From: CAZZNY01 sp964655935
Lineage (GTDB): Bacteria > Patescibacteriota > Gracilibacteria > BD1-5 > UBA2023
Reading direction: 5' to 3'
DNA: 64,000 nucleotides
Assembly (NCBI GenBank): GCA_964655935.1
Contig: CAZZNY010000002.1
Coordinates: forward strand, 62,001 to 126,000
Made by a program: the position numbers and the translations under genes. Shown here piece after piece: positions 53,737-63,200 of the stretch (its first letter is position 1; each line of letters starts with the position of its first letter). The notes beneath the pieces were generated by a model. The model was not told where the DNA came from. It saw only the letters and a list, made by a program, of their open reading frames with translations, and did not search any database.

Positions 53737-53802
53737 TGGATCCCGGATATCCTAGCGGATTCCGGGATGACGTATGGCTTTTGGTTACAAAAGTATATAA
53801 AT
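53737..53802. repeat. Palindrome plus fragment of the long hairpin repeat
   Basis: CCCGGATATCCTAGCGGATTCCGGG palindrome (53743-53768), followed directly by the last ~24 bp of the long hairpin element (53779-53802), whose other parts are missing here. Confidence 0.75.
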
Positions 53803-53804
53803 AT

Positions 53805-54257
53805 TTATACAAATCGATACATCAAAATCCCCGCTGCAGTAGCCACATTCAATGACTGTTTTTTCCCGAGCATCGGAAGTTCCACATGATAATCCGCGAT
53901 ATCAAGAATACTTTTTTGCACTCCTCAGATTTCATTTCCGACAACGATACAGATATCTCTCTCTTCTGAAATCTGAAGCTCACGAAAATCTACACTTCTT
54001 TCATCTTGTTCGAGAGCAATAATGATCACTCATTCTTTTTGTAATCTTGTAATAATTTCCATTGGATTTTCATAATATTCCCAGTCGATCCAGGCCTCTG
54101 CGCCGATCGCGGTCTTCGATATCTCTTCACGCGGCGGAGTCGGAGTAAAACCAGTCAAATATACTCTCGAAAATCCCGCACCGTCACATGTCCGAAAAAT
54201 CGCTCAAACATTTAAGATTGAACGAATATTGTCGAGAAGAATATATTTCTGTGCCAT
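53805..54257 (-). CDS. SpoU/TrmH-family RNA 2'-O-methyltransferase
   Basis: 150 aa. Compact SPOUT knot: LLDNIRSILNVGAIFRTCDG (motif 1, NxGxxxR with a UGA glycine), CIVVGNEIGGVQKSILD (motif 2, GNE.G with UGA) and LPMLGKKQSLNVATAAGILM (motif 3, SLNVAxA). It lacks the L30e-like N-terminal domain of the longer TrmH/RlmB proteins. It methylates ribose in tRNA or rRNA; the exact target is unknown. Confidence 0.9.
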
Positions 54258-54418
54258 AGACAAATTTTATATTATTTGCGGCATTATAATCAAAACTCTA
54301 CCGTGCGCAATTTTTTTCTTTTGTAAAGATTTATGCGGAATTTTTTATTTTTGTCAAATAATGACTTGACTTATTGATATTTTTGCTATGATGGCGGGTA
54401 GGCTTATGAGCCATTTCC

Positions 54419-54423
54419 GGAGG
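54419..54423 (+). promoter_or_regulatory. Shine-Dalgarno site of the putative foreign gene
   Basis: GGAGG, 5 nt before ATG 54429. It is the only strong SD I see at a start codon in the window. Confidence 0.7.
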
Positions 54424-54428
54424 AATTC

Positions 54429-55421
54429 ATGTATCGAGTGCATTCGCACCCCGCGGTAAAAGGAAGGCATTATTTCATCCCCGCCTTCTTCCTCACTAAT
54501 CTGCTATTCCTGTGGATAGCACCCAGAATGGATCTTCCCTTTGGGGGACTCAATTTCTGGATCGGCGCAGTCAGCTGGAGCCTGACATGTGTCGTTATAC
54601 CCTTCTGGGTAGCCATTAAAAAGGCTCAAAAGGAGATGATAGAGATAGAAAATCCACTCTCTCCAGAGCGGATACTGCAACTAAGAATTATGGGGGGATT
54701 GCTTGCATGTGGTTGCTTCTGGGTCATGCCTGGGATTAAACTTCACATGCTTCAATGGTGGCTCTTGGCAGCTATTATCGCCCCATTCGTTGCGTATTCC
54801 CTCTGGGAAGGAAGATACTATTTCCATCTCCTTTCGCAGCACCACGACTGGCATCTCTTCCGACTTCGGAAGGACAACGAGCTTGATAAACTCGTAGAAC
54901 AGCGTGATCCTCTTCCAGTTCCAGTCCAATTTTTACGATGGGTTGGTAATTCTTTCTTCTCTGGCGTCAGCCTGATAGTTGTCAAGCTTCACAAGACCTT
55001 GACGAGAAGAAAGCGACTGGAAAGAGGGTTATTGCAAAATATCCTGCTTGCTGGGATGTTCGTAATGATTGTAGGAGATAAGATTTTCGATTGGAACAAT
55101 CAACATCAGTTCTATCTCATCCTACTAACAGCAATGTTGTTTTTCATACTGTACTCAATGCAGATGATCAATACTCGTCGCTGGCTCTGGGAAATCGGAG
55201 TTCTCGAACTTCCTAAATGGCATGGATTTCGTCGAAGACGAAGTCGCCGAGAACATTATCCAGAGCGTCGTCACGAGCGAGGAAGTAATATTTTCCACGC
55301 CCTGCGATACGCCGGTATCCTTTTCGGACTTGTTGTTGTCTACGCATTCAGATGGGTGGTCATTTCTATTTTCAATCTCGTTCAAACGAGATGGGATGAT
55401 CCATCATCATCTGACCGTTGA
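54429..55421 (+). CDS. Multi-TM membrane protein, probably of foreign origin, with TGA stop
   Basis: 330 aa if TGA at 55419 is the stop; in code 25 it would continue 14 residues to TAA at 55461. About five TM helices (FIPAFFLTNLLFLWIAP, FWIGAVSWSLTCVVIPFWVA, LLACGCFWVMPG, LLAAIIAPFVAYSLW, QFYLILLTAMLFFILYSM, LFGLVVVYAFRWVVISIFNL) and an Arg-rich loop (FRRRRSRREHYPERRHERG). Not recognised. It differs from its neighbours: strong SD, mixed Gly codons with no internal TGA, frequent CTG, GCC and AGG/CGG codons, and a hairpin just after the TGA. Probably acquired from a standard-code bacterium, or an assembly join. Confidence 0.75.
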   Translation: MYRVHSHPAVKGRHYFIPAFFLTNLLFLWIAPRMDLPFGGLNFWIGAVSWSLTCVVIPFWVAIKKAQKEMIEIENPLSPERILQLRIMGGLLACGCFWVMPGIKLHMLQWWLLAAIIAPFVAYSLWEGRYYFHLLSQHHDWHLFRLRKDNELDKLVEQRDPLPVPVQFLRWVGNSFFSGVSLIVVKLHKTLTRRKRLERGLLQNILLAGMFVMIVGDKIFDWNNQHQFYLILLTAMLFFILYSMQMINTRRWLWEIGVLELPKWHGFRRRRSRREHYPERRHERGSNIFHALRYAGILFGLVVVYAFRWVVISIFNLVQTRWDDPSSSDR

Positions 55422-55429
55422 CCTTGAAA

Positions 55430-55451
55430 ACGCCCCACGGATGTGGGGCGT
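55430..55451. terminator. GC-rich hairpin after the TGA-ending gene
   Basis: ACGCCCCAC-GGAT-GTGGGGCGT, 9-bp perfect stem starting 9 bases after the TGA. The T-tract is weak on the plus strand and better (TTTTC) on the minus strand, so it may also serve the dnaJ-like gene. Confidence 0.65.
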
Positions 55452-55494
55452 CTTCGCGTCTAAAGGCGACTGATTTTAAGAAAATATCCCTATG

Positions 55495-56196
55495 TTATAA
55501 TCGATACTTAATACTTTCCAATAATTTTCTCACATCTTCTGGTATTTCTTTCGGCATTTTCGCTTCGGCGACCACATACATATCTCCGACTCGATTTCCT
55601 TCTCTTCGACCTTTTTCCTTGATTTTAAATTTTATTCCAGGCTTCGTTCCTTCGGCGATTTTCAGCTTCAGATACTCATTATACACCGTTTTTACATCGA
55701 TCTTGGTTCCAAGGAGAAAATCCATAAAAGGAACTTCCACGGTCTGAACTACATCCAGATTCGCAGGTTCAGTTTTCGTAGCTCGACTTTTTTGTCCAGG
55801 GGCAGAATCAAAGTCTTGAAATCCGGAAAAACCGGATTTTTTTGTTTTTCCACCGGTTCCAAACATCTCAAAAATATCCCCAAAATCAAACTGACCGCCG
55901 CGAGCTCCTCCAGAAAAAGCATTCTCAAAACCAGAAAAACCCTGACTACCTCAGGAAAATCCAGAAAAATCATTCGGTCCAGCAGATCAAAAAGTATCGT
56001 ATTGTTTGCGTTTTTTTTCGTCTTTCAGCGTCTCGTAGGCCTCATTTACCTCTTTAAATTTCCCCTCAGCCGTTTTATCTCCCTTGTTTTTGTCAGGATG
56101 ATATTTCATCGCCATTTTCCGATACGCTTTTTTTATTTCCTCTGTCGTCGCATGCTTCCCGACTCAGAGTAGATCATAGTAATCTTTTTTTGTCAT
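55495..56196 (-). CDS. DnaJ-like co-chaperone (CbpA type, no zinc finger)
   Basis: 233 aa. N-terminal J domain DYYDLLGVGKHATTEEIKKA, YHPDKNKGDKTAE with intact HPD, and YETLKDEKKRKQYD. A Gly/Phe-rich linker (residues ~75-130) uses both UGA and GGN glycines. The C-terminal substrate-binding domain (VVQTVEVPFMDFLLGTKIDV, GIKFKIKEKGRREGNRVGDM) is single and short, without CxxCxGxG motifs. It stimulates DnaK; dnaK is not in the window. The UGA in LLGVGK sits at the conserved Gly of the J domain. Confidence 0.9.
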
Positions 56197-56304
56197 ACAG
56201 AAACTTGTAATAAATTACTAAATTGTTTATATATCCGTATTCATCTAGGTTGCTTCGTACCTCGCGAGTGACGAAAACTGAAGTTTTGCAAAGATTTCTC
56301 TCTA

Positions 56305-56895
56305 CTATCTTTCATACAATCCTAATACCTGAATTCATTCAGCCCTTGATTTAATGTGTCGATAGAGGACAGTTTTGGGTCGAAGATCGGTATCTCAAAC
56401 ACTGATTCCTATTTTTGCGTATCCTCCGAGGTTTTCTATTGTTATTTTCTGGAGATTACTTACAGAAGAGATTTTTATGCTTCCCGATAGAAAGATCGAT
56501 CCTGAATCTGTTATGGTTCCACCTTCGTCCACTTCATAGTGAATTGGTCATCATTCTGAGAGACTAAAAGGCAAAGGATTCGTAGAACCACTGTTGATGA
56601 AATATTCTTTTTTCTCATTTTGTCGGAGAAATGCACTATATTTATTTCCTCTGTATTCGAGAGATTCGAGAGATTCATTATCCGATATTACGACACTGAG
56701 GCGAGGATTACTTTTGAGTGATTCAAGAGCATCAGAAAAAGTAGTTCTACTTTCCTCTTTTTGGCTCGTCTCATTACTAAGCTCGATAAGTCTCCCTAGT
56801 CGAAGCTGAAACGTAATAAAAAAAATCGCTATAAAAAGCCCAAGGAATACTACCCAGATAAGTATTGATCATCATGAAGAAATTTTTTTTCTCAT
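56305..56895 (-). CDS. Hypothetical single-pass membrane protein
   Basis: 196 aa. Short cytoplasmic start (MRKKISSGG, two consecutive UGA glycines), one TM helix (SILIWVVFLGLFIAIFFITF), then an extracytoplasmic part with a coiled-coil stretch (LIELSNETSQKEESRTTF) and a beta-rich domain (GGTITDSGSIFLSGSIKISS). The layout resembles a minor pseudopilin (GspH/FimT-like), but the class III signal (GFTLxE) is absent. The upstream in-frame ATG at 56931 is possible. Role unknown. Confidence 0.65.
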
Positions 56896-56966
56896 TTTCG
56901 AATTCTTAATTCTTAATTCTTGAACCATTATCTCTATTTTTCTCATAAAATCAAGAAGGGACAAAG

Positions 56967-57000
56967 AAAAAACCCATCCGAATACTCGAATGGGTTTTTT
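56967..57000 (-). terminator. Terminator of the repeat lipoprotein
   Basis: CCCATTCG ... CGGATGGG stem with flanking A6/T6; on the minus strand the U-tract follows the hairpin, 14 bp past the stop at 57014. Confidence 0.85.
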
Positions 57001-57013
57001 GGAATGGCAAGAA

Positions 57014-57283
57014 TTATTTAGCTTCAGTAACTGGAGCAACATCAGCTGCAGGAGCTGGAGTAACTTCAGGAGTAACTGGAGCAACATCAGCTGCAGGAGC
57101 TGGAGTAACTTCAGGAGTAACTGGAGCAACATCAGCTGCAGGAGCTGGAGTAACTTCAGGAGTAACAGCTGGAACTGTAGTTTCAGTACCAGTAGTTGGC
57201 TCAGTAGCAGGAGTTTCAGTCTTGTTGCAAGCAACGAGAGTGAGAGCAGCAGCTACGAGAGAGAGGGCAACGATTTTTTTCAT
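57014..57283 (-). CDS. Small repeat-containing lipoprotein
   Basis: 89 aa from ATG 57283. Signal MKKIVALSLVAAALTLVACN with lipobox LVAC. The mature protein is three tandem copies of VTPEVTPAPAADVAP, Pro/Ala/Thr-rich and probably extended. An in-frame ATG far upstream (57388) is rejected because the lipoprotein signal starts at 57283. Promoter TTGTCA (57365-57370)-15 bp-TATAAT (57344-57349) on the minus strand. Abundant surface or periplasmic spacer lipoprotein is an inference. Confidence 0.82.
   Translation of the reverse strand: MKKIVALSLVAAALTLVACNKTETPATEPTTGTETTVPAVTPEVTPAPAADVAPVTPEVTPAPAADVAPVTPEVTPAPAADVAPVTEAK
57031..57165. repeat. 45-bp tandem repeat, three copies
   Basis: Unit starts CTGGAGCAACATCAGCTGCA at 57031, 57076 and 57121; the copies look identical. 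Encodes the 15-residue repeats of the lipoprotein. Confidence 0.95.
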
Positions 57284-57587
57284 AATCTCTTGTAGGAAAT
57301 AGTAATAAAATATTGATACGTAACGGTAACAATTGGCGTGGCCATTATATGTCGATTTTTTCTTTGACAAGAGAAAATATATTGACAATGTCTATTAATT
57401 ATTCTACAGGACTGTTGTCCTATGCTTCCTTTTTGGTTTTTCCTAGTATAAATAGCAACACAAATTCTCGTTTATACAATACTTTTTATGTACCTAAACC
57501 TGAAAAATATTATTTTGACTTTGCTAAGAGAAAAGATTACAATGACGCGTGAAATTTGGTATTTCTTACCATTCACCCTTTTAAAAA
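57284..57587. other. Divergent promoter region
   Basis: No gene seen in these ~300 bases. Minus-strand promoter of the lipoprotein at 57344-57370 and plus-strand promoter at 57515-57543. The AT-rich centre shows no repeat seen elsewhere. Confidence 0.6.
57515..57543 (+). promoter_or_regulatory. Promoter of the pilin-FecR gene
   Basis: TTGACT (57515-57520), 17-bp spacer, TACAAT (57538-57543), 44 bases before ATG 57588. Confidence 0.7.
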
Positions 57588-60149
57588 ATGATAACCTTGT
57601 TCTCAAAAAATTTATTAAATCCTTTCACTCGGACTTCAAAAAATACTTGATTTTCGTTGGTCGAGATTATCGTGGTGATAGCTCTTATATCTATATTGAC
57701 AGTGATTGGTGTTACTTATGGTAATAATTATAAGCTCTCACAATATAATGTACGTCGAATAGATGATATAAAAACTCTTACAAGTGCCATGGAATCCTAT
57801 ACATTGGCGAAAAAAACAATGCCAGAAACCCGTTGAAACACTCGATTCTATAATACTGCCGGGAATTATGTTCATGATGCTAACGGTGCATTTTGAGCGA
57901 GTTCTTTTGTTACACCTGACACTTTTCCTAAGGAATATCTCAACACTTTTCCTCTGGATCCTCAGACGAATCACTACTACGCTTATGGTCGACGATACGA
58001 CGGTGTCATCGGCTATGAATTCGCGACCATTCTAAATGACAGCTGAGAGTATTCCACCTATCTTCGTGGGAATTACGACGGCTCAGTGCTCGCAAGTCTC
58101 ATAAAAGAGGCTCAGTGACCAAACTTCGTCGACGATGGAACGGTAAAATATCTTCCTTATAATCCGGAAGAATTGAAGCTCACCGGTCGAATCTATTTTA
58201 TGTCTGGAAGTGTAAAAATTGATACAGGAAACGGCATTCCTGTTCCTATCGATATAAAAAATCCTATTGGACAAGGAGATAAGATTACCGTGGAAAAATG
58301 ATGAAATACCACCATATATCTCTCTGACTGATCCGAAATAGAGATCGGAAGTCAAACAAGCGATACAACTATCGACTTCAATACTCTCAAGTACAAAGAA
58401 AATAACAATCTCTCCAGTCAGGTCGAGAGTATTCTCACGCTCGGAGAAGTCTGGGTTCGAGCTCCAAGATATTACAAAAGCAGTGATTTTTCTATCCAGT
58501 CTGACGGTCAGGTCGCGACCGTTCGTGGTACAGTATTTTGAATGACGAGAACAGGATCTGGAAAAACCTTTACGCTCGCGCAAGGTATTATCAACATCGA
58601 GCCAAAAGATATTTGAGATTATAGAAGTAAAATAATGGATCCTACTCGTTTCACAGGAAGTTGATTTATTCCTGGAAATTATCAATCCGGATCTCTCTTA
58701 ATGGATGCTAATAAAAGCGAAAAACCTATTACATTTGATGAGCCATGTGCCCCTGGTACTTCATCACTATGACAATATTGTTATATAAGCTCTCCTAATA
58801 TTTATGCCTCTTGATCAACCGGAGCCACTCTTACAAAAGCTAATACAGTTCTCGATGTAGATATCTGAGTCCATTCCGGTCGAATTCCTAATATTGTCTC
58901 TATCGATAAAAATTTAGAGGGGATATTGTCTCTTGATATAACTAATTTCTGAGCAAATGAGATCGAGATAACCACATTGAATTCACCGAGTCCTGCTTGA
59001 TCAATTTCCGATCCAATTATTCAAACCTGATCAACCCTCAGTAATACTCTTAATTTTGTCGATGTAGACAATCGACTTAGAGAGGCTTCTTCCATTTCTC
59101 TTCGACTCTGTTATGATCCAAGTCGAGAAGCAAATACTGGCAAATGAGGTGATCGTATCTGTAGTGCTACCAAGATTATAGATATTTCTCCCACCCCAAC
59201 TCCGTTCTCATTTTCTGGTTCTAATATCACTCCACCAAAGGATTCCACTGGTCCAGTCTTATGTGCTCTCGGAAAAGTATTCTGGACATGATTCGGCTGT
59301 GAAGATGAAAATCTTATCGCCTATGCTAATTATATTCGTCCAGGTGATATCTTTCTCTATAATCGCAATGGAGGCACTTTCCCTATAGCGAGCTCCGCAA
59401 ATATCATCAGTTCAGGAGCTCTCATATGAGACGCACTTGAGCAAAATCTTCTGGGCGAAACGAGAGAGTGACCAATACGAGAAGAGGCTGCCGGCTACGC
59501 TGGTGCAAACTGTGTTCCAGCATGGAGCGATAGTGGTAATACATTCCAAAATTATACATGTAATGGTGATATAAAAAATCTTAATAAAAACTGAGTTCTC
59601 TACCAAACAGGATCATCATTCTTCGGATTCCCCGATCGTACTGGTGGAATCTTCATCAATAATTCTCCGACACTATCAGGATCTCTCGCCTACGATCTAA
59701 AAGACCAACTCGGCGACAAGTTCGCGATAGAGATAGGAATGAGAGGAGCAGCGTTAAAAAATAGAACGAGTGGAATATATACACTTTGGAGTGATAATGC
59801 TAGTAATAATTTATATTTACGAATTGATAATGGAAACCTAAAGCTTAAAATATTTGGTTACATTATTACAAATAATACTTGTTGAATGGGGGATAATAAC
59901 AATACTTTCTGTATACCTTTTTCTACCCTTACAGACATTGAGTATGATAACAACGTTTTTGTTCGTGTAACTAATATTCCATGAGAATCATCCATCACTG
60001 TTTCTTCACCCACAAAAACTTATTTTAAATCTCCAATAGATATTATCAAACCTAGTGTAACATTTTCTCAGCCACTCTATATCTGAAGTAGCAAATCTCC
60101 TGATGCTCAATGGAACGATCTTATTACCACCCTGAAAATCAGTAAGTAA
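57588..60149 (+). CDS. Type IV pilin-like protein fused to a FecR domain
   Basis: 853 aa. Class III signal KNTG|FSLVEIIVVIALISIL; the -1 glycine is UGA. The pilin helix runs to ~residue 60, followed by a pseudopilin-like segment (FPLDPQTNHYYAYGRRYDG). Residues ~200-350 are FecR-like (GEVWVRAPRYYKSSDFSIQS, VATVRGTVFGMTRTGSGKTF, LAQGIINIEP). The rest (~350-853) is beta-rich, with a Cys-containing segment (CALGKVFWTGFGCEDENLIA) and a final sandwich-like domain. Very UGA-rich. Likely a large surface fibre or tip protein; ligand unknown. Confidence 0.8.
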
Positions 60150-60156
60150 ACACTAT

Positions 60157-60199
60157 ATAATAAAAATACGTCGTTATCTGAACGACGTATTTTTATTAT
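60157..60199. terminator. Bidirectional terminator between the two large surface genes
   Basis: 19-bp perfect stem (AATAAAAATACGTCGTT and complement) with a 5-nt loop; serves stops at 60149 (+) and 60209 (-). Confidence 0.92.
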
Positions 60200-60208
60200 A
60201 TGAAATTA

Positions 60209-63200
60209 TTATTGATCAATGTTATTTATAGTAATCGTTGCTGGACTACTATAATTCCCACTTCCATCTTTTCCTCGATAAGAGAAGGTTACGGTATATG
60301 TTCCTGAGACACCTCCTGTGTAAGTGTAGGTAAATGTTTTTCCGGTCCATACGATCGTTCCCGGTTGCGAAGGAGAACCAACCGTCTCACAAGTCACTAC
60401 TCATGTCGAAACATACAATGTTACATCTCATGAGACAAAATTACTACCTCACGCATTAAAAGTTGCATTCCCTACTGTCAGTGCTGCTGCGAGGATATCA
60501 GTATCGAGCTGAAGAATATCTGAGACATTACCAGCCACATCAGTCACTCGTACCGTTATGGTATCACCGACATCATTCGGAGTAGTATAATTCGTAGTAA
60601 TCGTATTTCCTGAAGCAGAGACAAAGCCGATAGTACCTCCATTGAGCGTTCCAAGAGTTGTAGCCGAAGGTGTATTATCAAGTCATGAACCAGCCTCGAC
60701 AACGGTGATTCATTTATTTGGATATGATGTACCCTGCTGGCTTGGCGCTGCACCTACCCATGAAGGATTACTTGGTTTGACGGTATCGAGAAGCATAGTA
60801 GCTCCAGGAGAAGCTGCGCTATATCCTGCAGTATTTCCAGCTTTTACAGTATAAGTATAAGTGCCATCTCCATCTGGAAACTGATAGTCTGGAGTGGCTG
60901 TTTCTACGGTTTTTACGACTCCACCATTGAGCTGATACGTCCATTCGTATTTCGTAGCACCTGAGACAGCAGCGACGGCGATCTGATTGTCTTTCGTGAT
61001 TCCATCAATATTAGATTTACCAGTATCATTTACTGCTGCTGGTTTGTTTGGAGTAGATGGAATTGCAGTAAGATTCACTAATTTCGTTCGAGTATTTCCT
61101 GCCACATCATAAAGAGTAAGAGTGTCATTTGCTGCGAAAGGAGCAGTATATGAGAAGTGATTCACTCCGCCGACATAATTCACAGCACCGACCGTACCAC
61201 CATTCGCACTCGTTATTTTCCAGAGTTTTTCTCCAGTAAGTTGTGTATCAGGATTCGTAGCACCTTGTATAGATGGAGTTACTGTAAATGGTTCATCTGC
61301 AAGAGTCGAATCGTATGTAATAGTAAATGTTGTCGGAGCGCCTGCCTGAGGATTCGATCCATTCATCGCTCTGTATTCGATCGTGTGAGTACCATCTGCG
61401 AGAGAACCTGCAGTGATCGTATCACTTGAAGGAACACCAGTAAGATTCGTCCATCCTGTATTATCTACATTTCTCTGAATACCAGTCGTATTTGCACCTG
61501 TAGTTAGGTTATATTTGATAGAAGCATTTGTGAGATTGTCACTATTAGATTGTCCAGAATCTGTCGTCGTATCGAATGTGACTCAGAGATCAGCTGGGAG
61601 ATTACTGAGAGTAGTGACTGAAGCAAGAGTTGAAATTCGAAGTGTCCAAACTCCAGTAGTTCCGTTCTTTGTTTCAGCTTCTGTTTTCACCCAGTATTGA
61701 GTATTTGGTGTAAGACCAGTAAATACTCCTGTAGCATTTGTGGTAACAAGATTTAATCCTGCGGCATCAGAAAAGAGGAAATAATTCACATTTCGAACTC
61801 CATTTGCATCAGCAATATGATTCACAGCCGTTGTTCCTGTAGTGGTAGTATTCGTAAAGGTTGGAGCAGCTACTGTTTCTGGCGCATCTACATCAAGAGT
61901 AATGACTGAAGATGGCGCACTCAATGGACCTTCTCATGCAGTAGTAACTCCTGAGACTGTCATTGAATATGTCGTATTTGGTGTTAATCCGGCAATATTT
62001 GCCGTATTCGTAGCAGGACTTGCGACAAGCACTCCGTCACGATAGACTTTAAATGTTTGTGGCATAACTCCATTTGGAACCCAGGAAAGCGTAAATGAAG
62101 TAGTAGTTTTATTCGTCGCAACGAGAGCTGAAGGTGCTGACGGAAGACCAGCAAAATTGATCGTGAGGGAAACTGATTTTTGATTTGCTGGATTATTTGT
62201 TCCTACGATCGTACCATCATTTGCAATATATGTAAATGTTCCTCATCTTTGTGGACTTGGACAAGAGAGTGTACGAGAAGCCGCATCGAAGCTGTATCCA
62301 GTCGGAAGATTACTTACAGTATAAGTCATCACATAACCAGCTGGGCTCGTAAATACCGGTAAAACAGTTGAATACGATTGATTTTCGATAGCATCGGGAA
62401 TGGTAGTGTTAGCTGGAGCGACCGGTGCTTCGTGATTAATATCTACTGTTACCGGCACGGTAGTAGTAAATTGACCGTCCGTCACGATGACATTAGCAGT
62501 TCCATTTCAAAATTTCTTCGTCTTTGGAGTAACAGTAAGGGTACGATTCGTACCGCTTCCACTTACAGACACATCGAATAAGTCAGTATTACTAGAAGAA
62601 GCTATCACACCCAAACTATCCGGTGATGTTTTATCATCAGATATAGTAAAAGGCAATACTTTCACTGAGGCATTCTCGAACATCGTAGTCGATCCGGGAA
62701 GTCCGATAACATTTGGAGCTTCGTTTGCGGTATTTACTGATACGGTTGTCACTTTTACTTGATCCTGTTTTCCGAGATTCGGAGCTGGAGTCCCATCAGG
62801 CTTCGTGATCGCATCTTGTCCGACACTATGAACGACGTATTGACCTGGAGTAAGTCCTGTGAAATCATAAGTGAATTTCACATCTTTTTTTACATCGAGA
62901 GTTGCAAGTGCATTGTCTCGTATTTCCTCCGGTGTATATATTTTTGTAAGATCCGTAGTGAAAAGTACGAATACCTTTCCGTCATCTTTTGCGATTCATT
63001 CTACCTGAATTCCGAGCTCCTGACCAAGGGCAGAAAATGCAGAAAAACCATTCCAGGCAAGCTTAATATTTGATACTTCCCAAGAAAGCAATGATGATTT
63101 TCCATTAATAGGATTCGTGAATTTGTCTTGTCCGGAACCATTTACCGTCGCCGTTCGAACAAGCTCGTATTTACCATCTTTCAGTGTCACCACCCACGCG

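Noticed and set aside
55900..56172. Plus-strand Ser/Lys-rich ORFs over the dnaJ-like gene.
   Set aside because: Antisense shadows; the minus strand encodes a J domain with HPD.
57031..57165. Possible CRISPR array from evenly spaced repeats.
   Set aside because: The 45-bp units are directly adjacent with no spacers and lie in a coding repeat; no cas genes in the window.
57284..57388. Upstream ATG for the repeat lipoprotein.
   Set aside because: It would place 35 residues ahead of a perfect lipoprotein signal peptide and run through the promoter.
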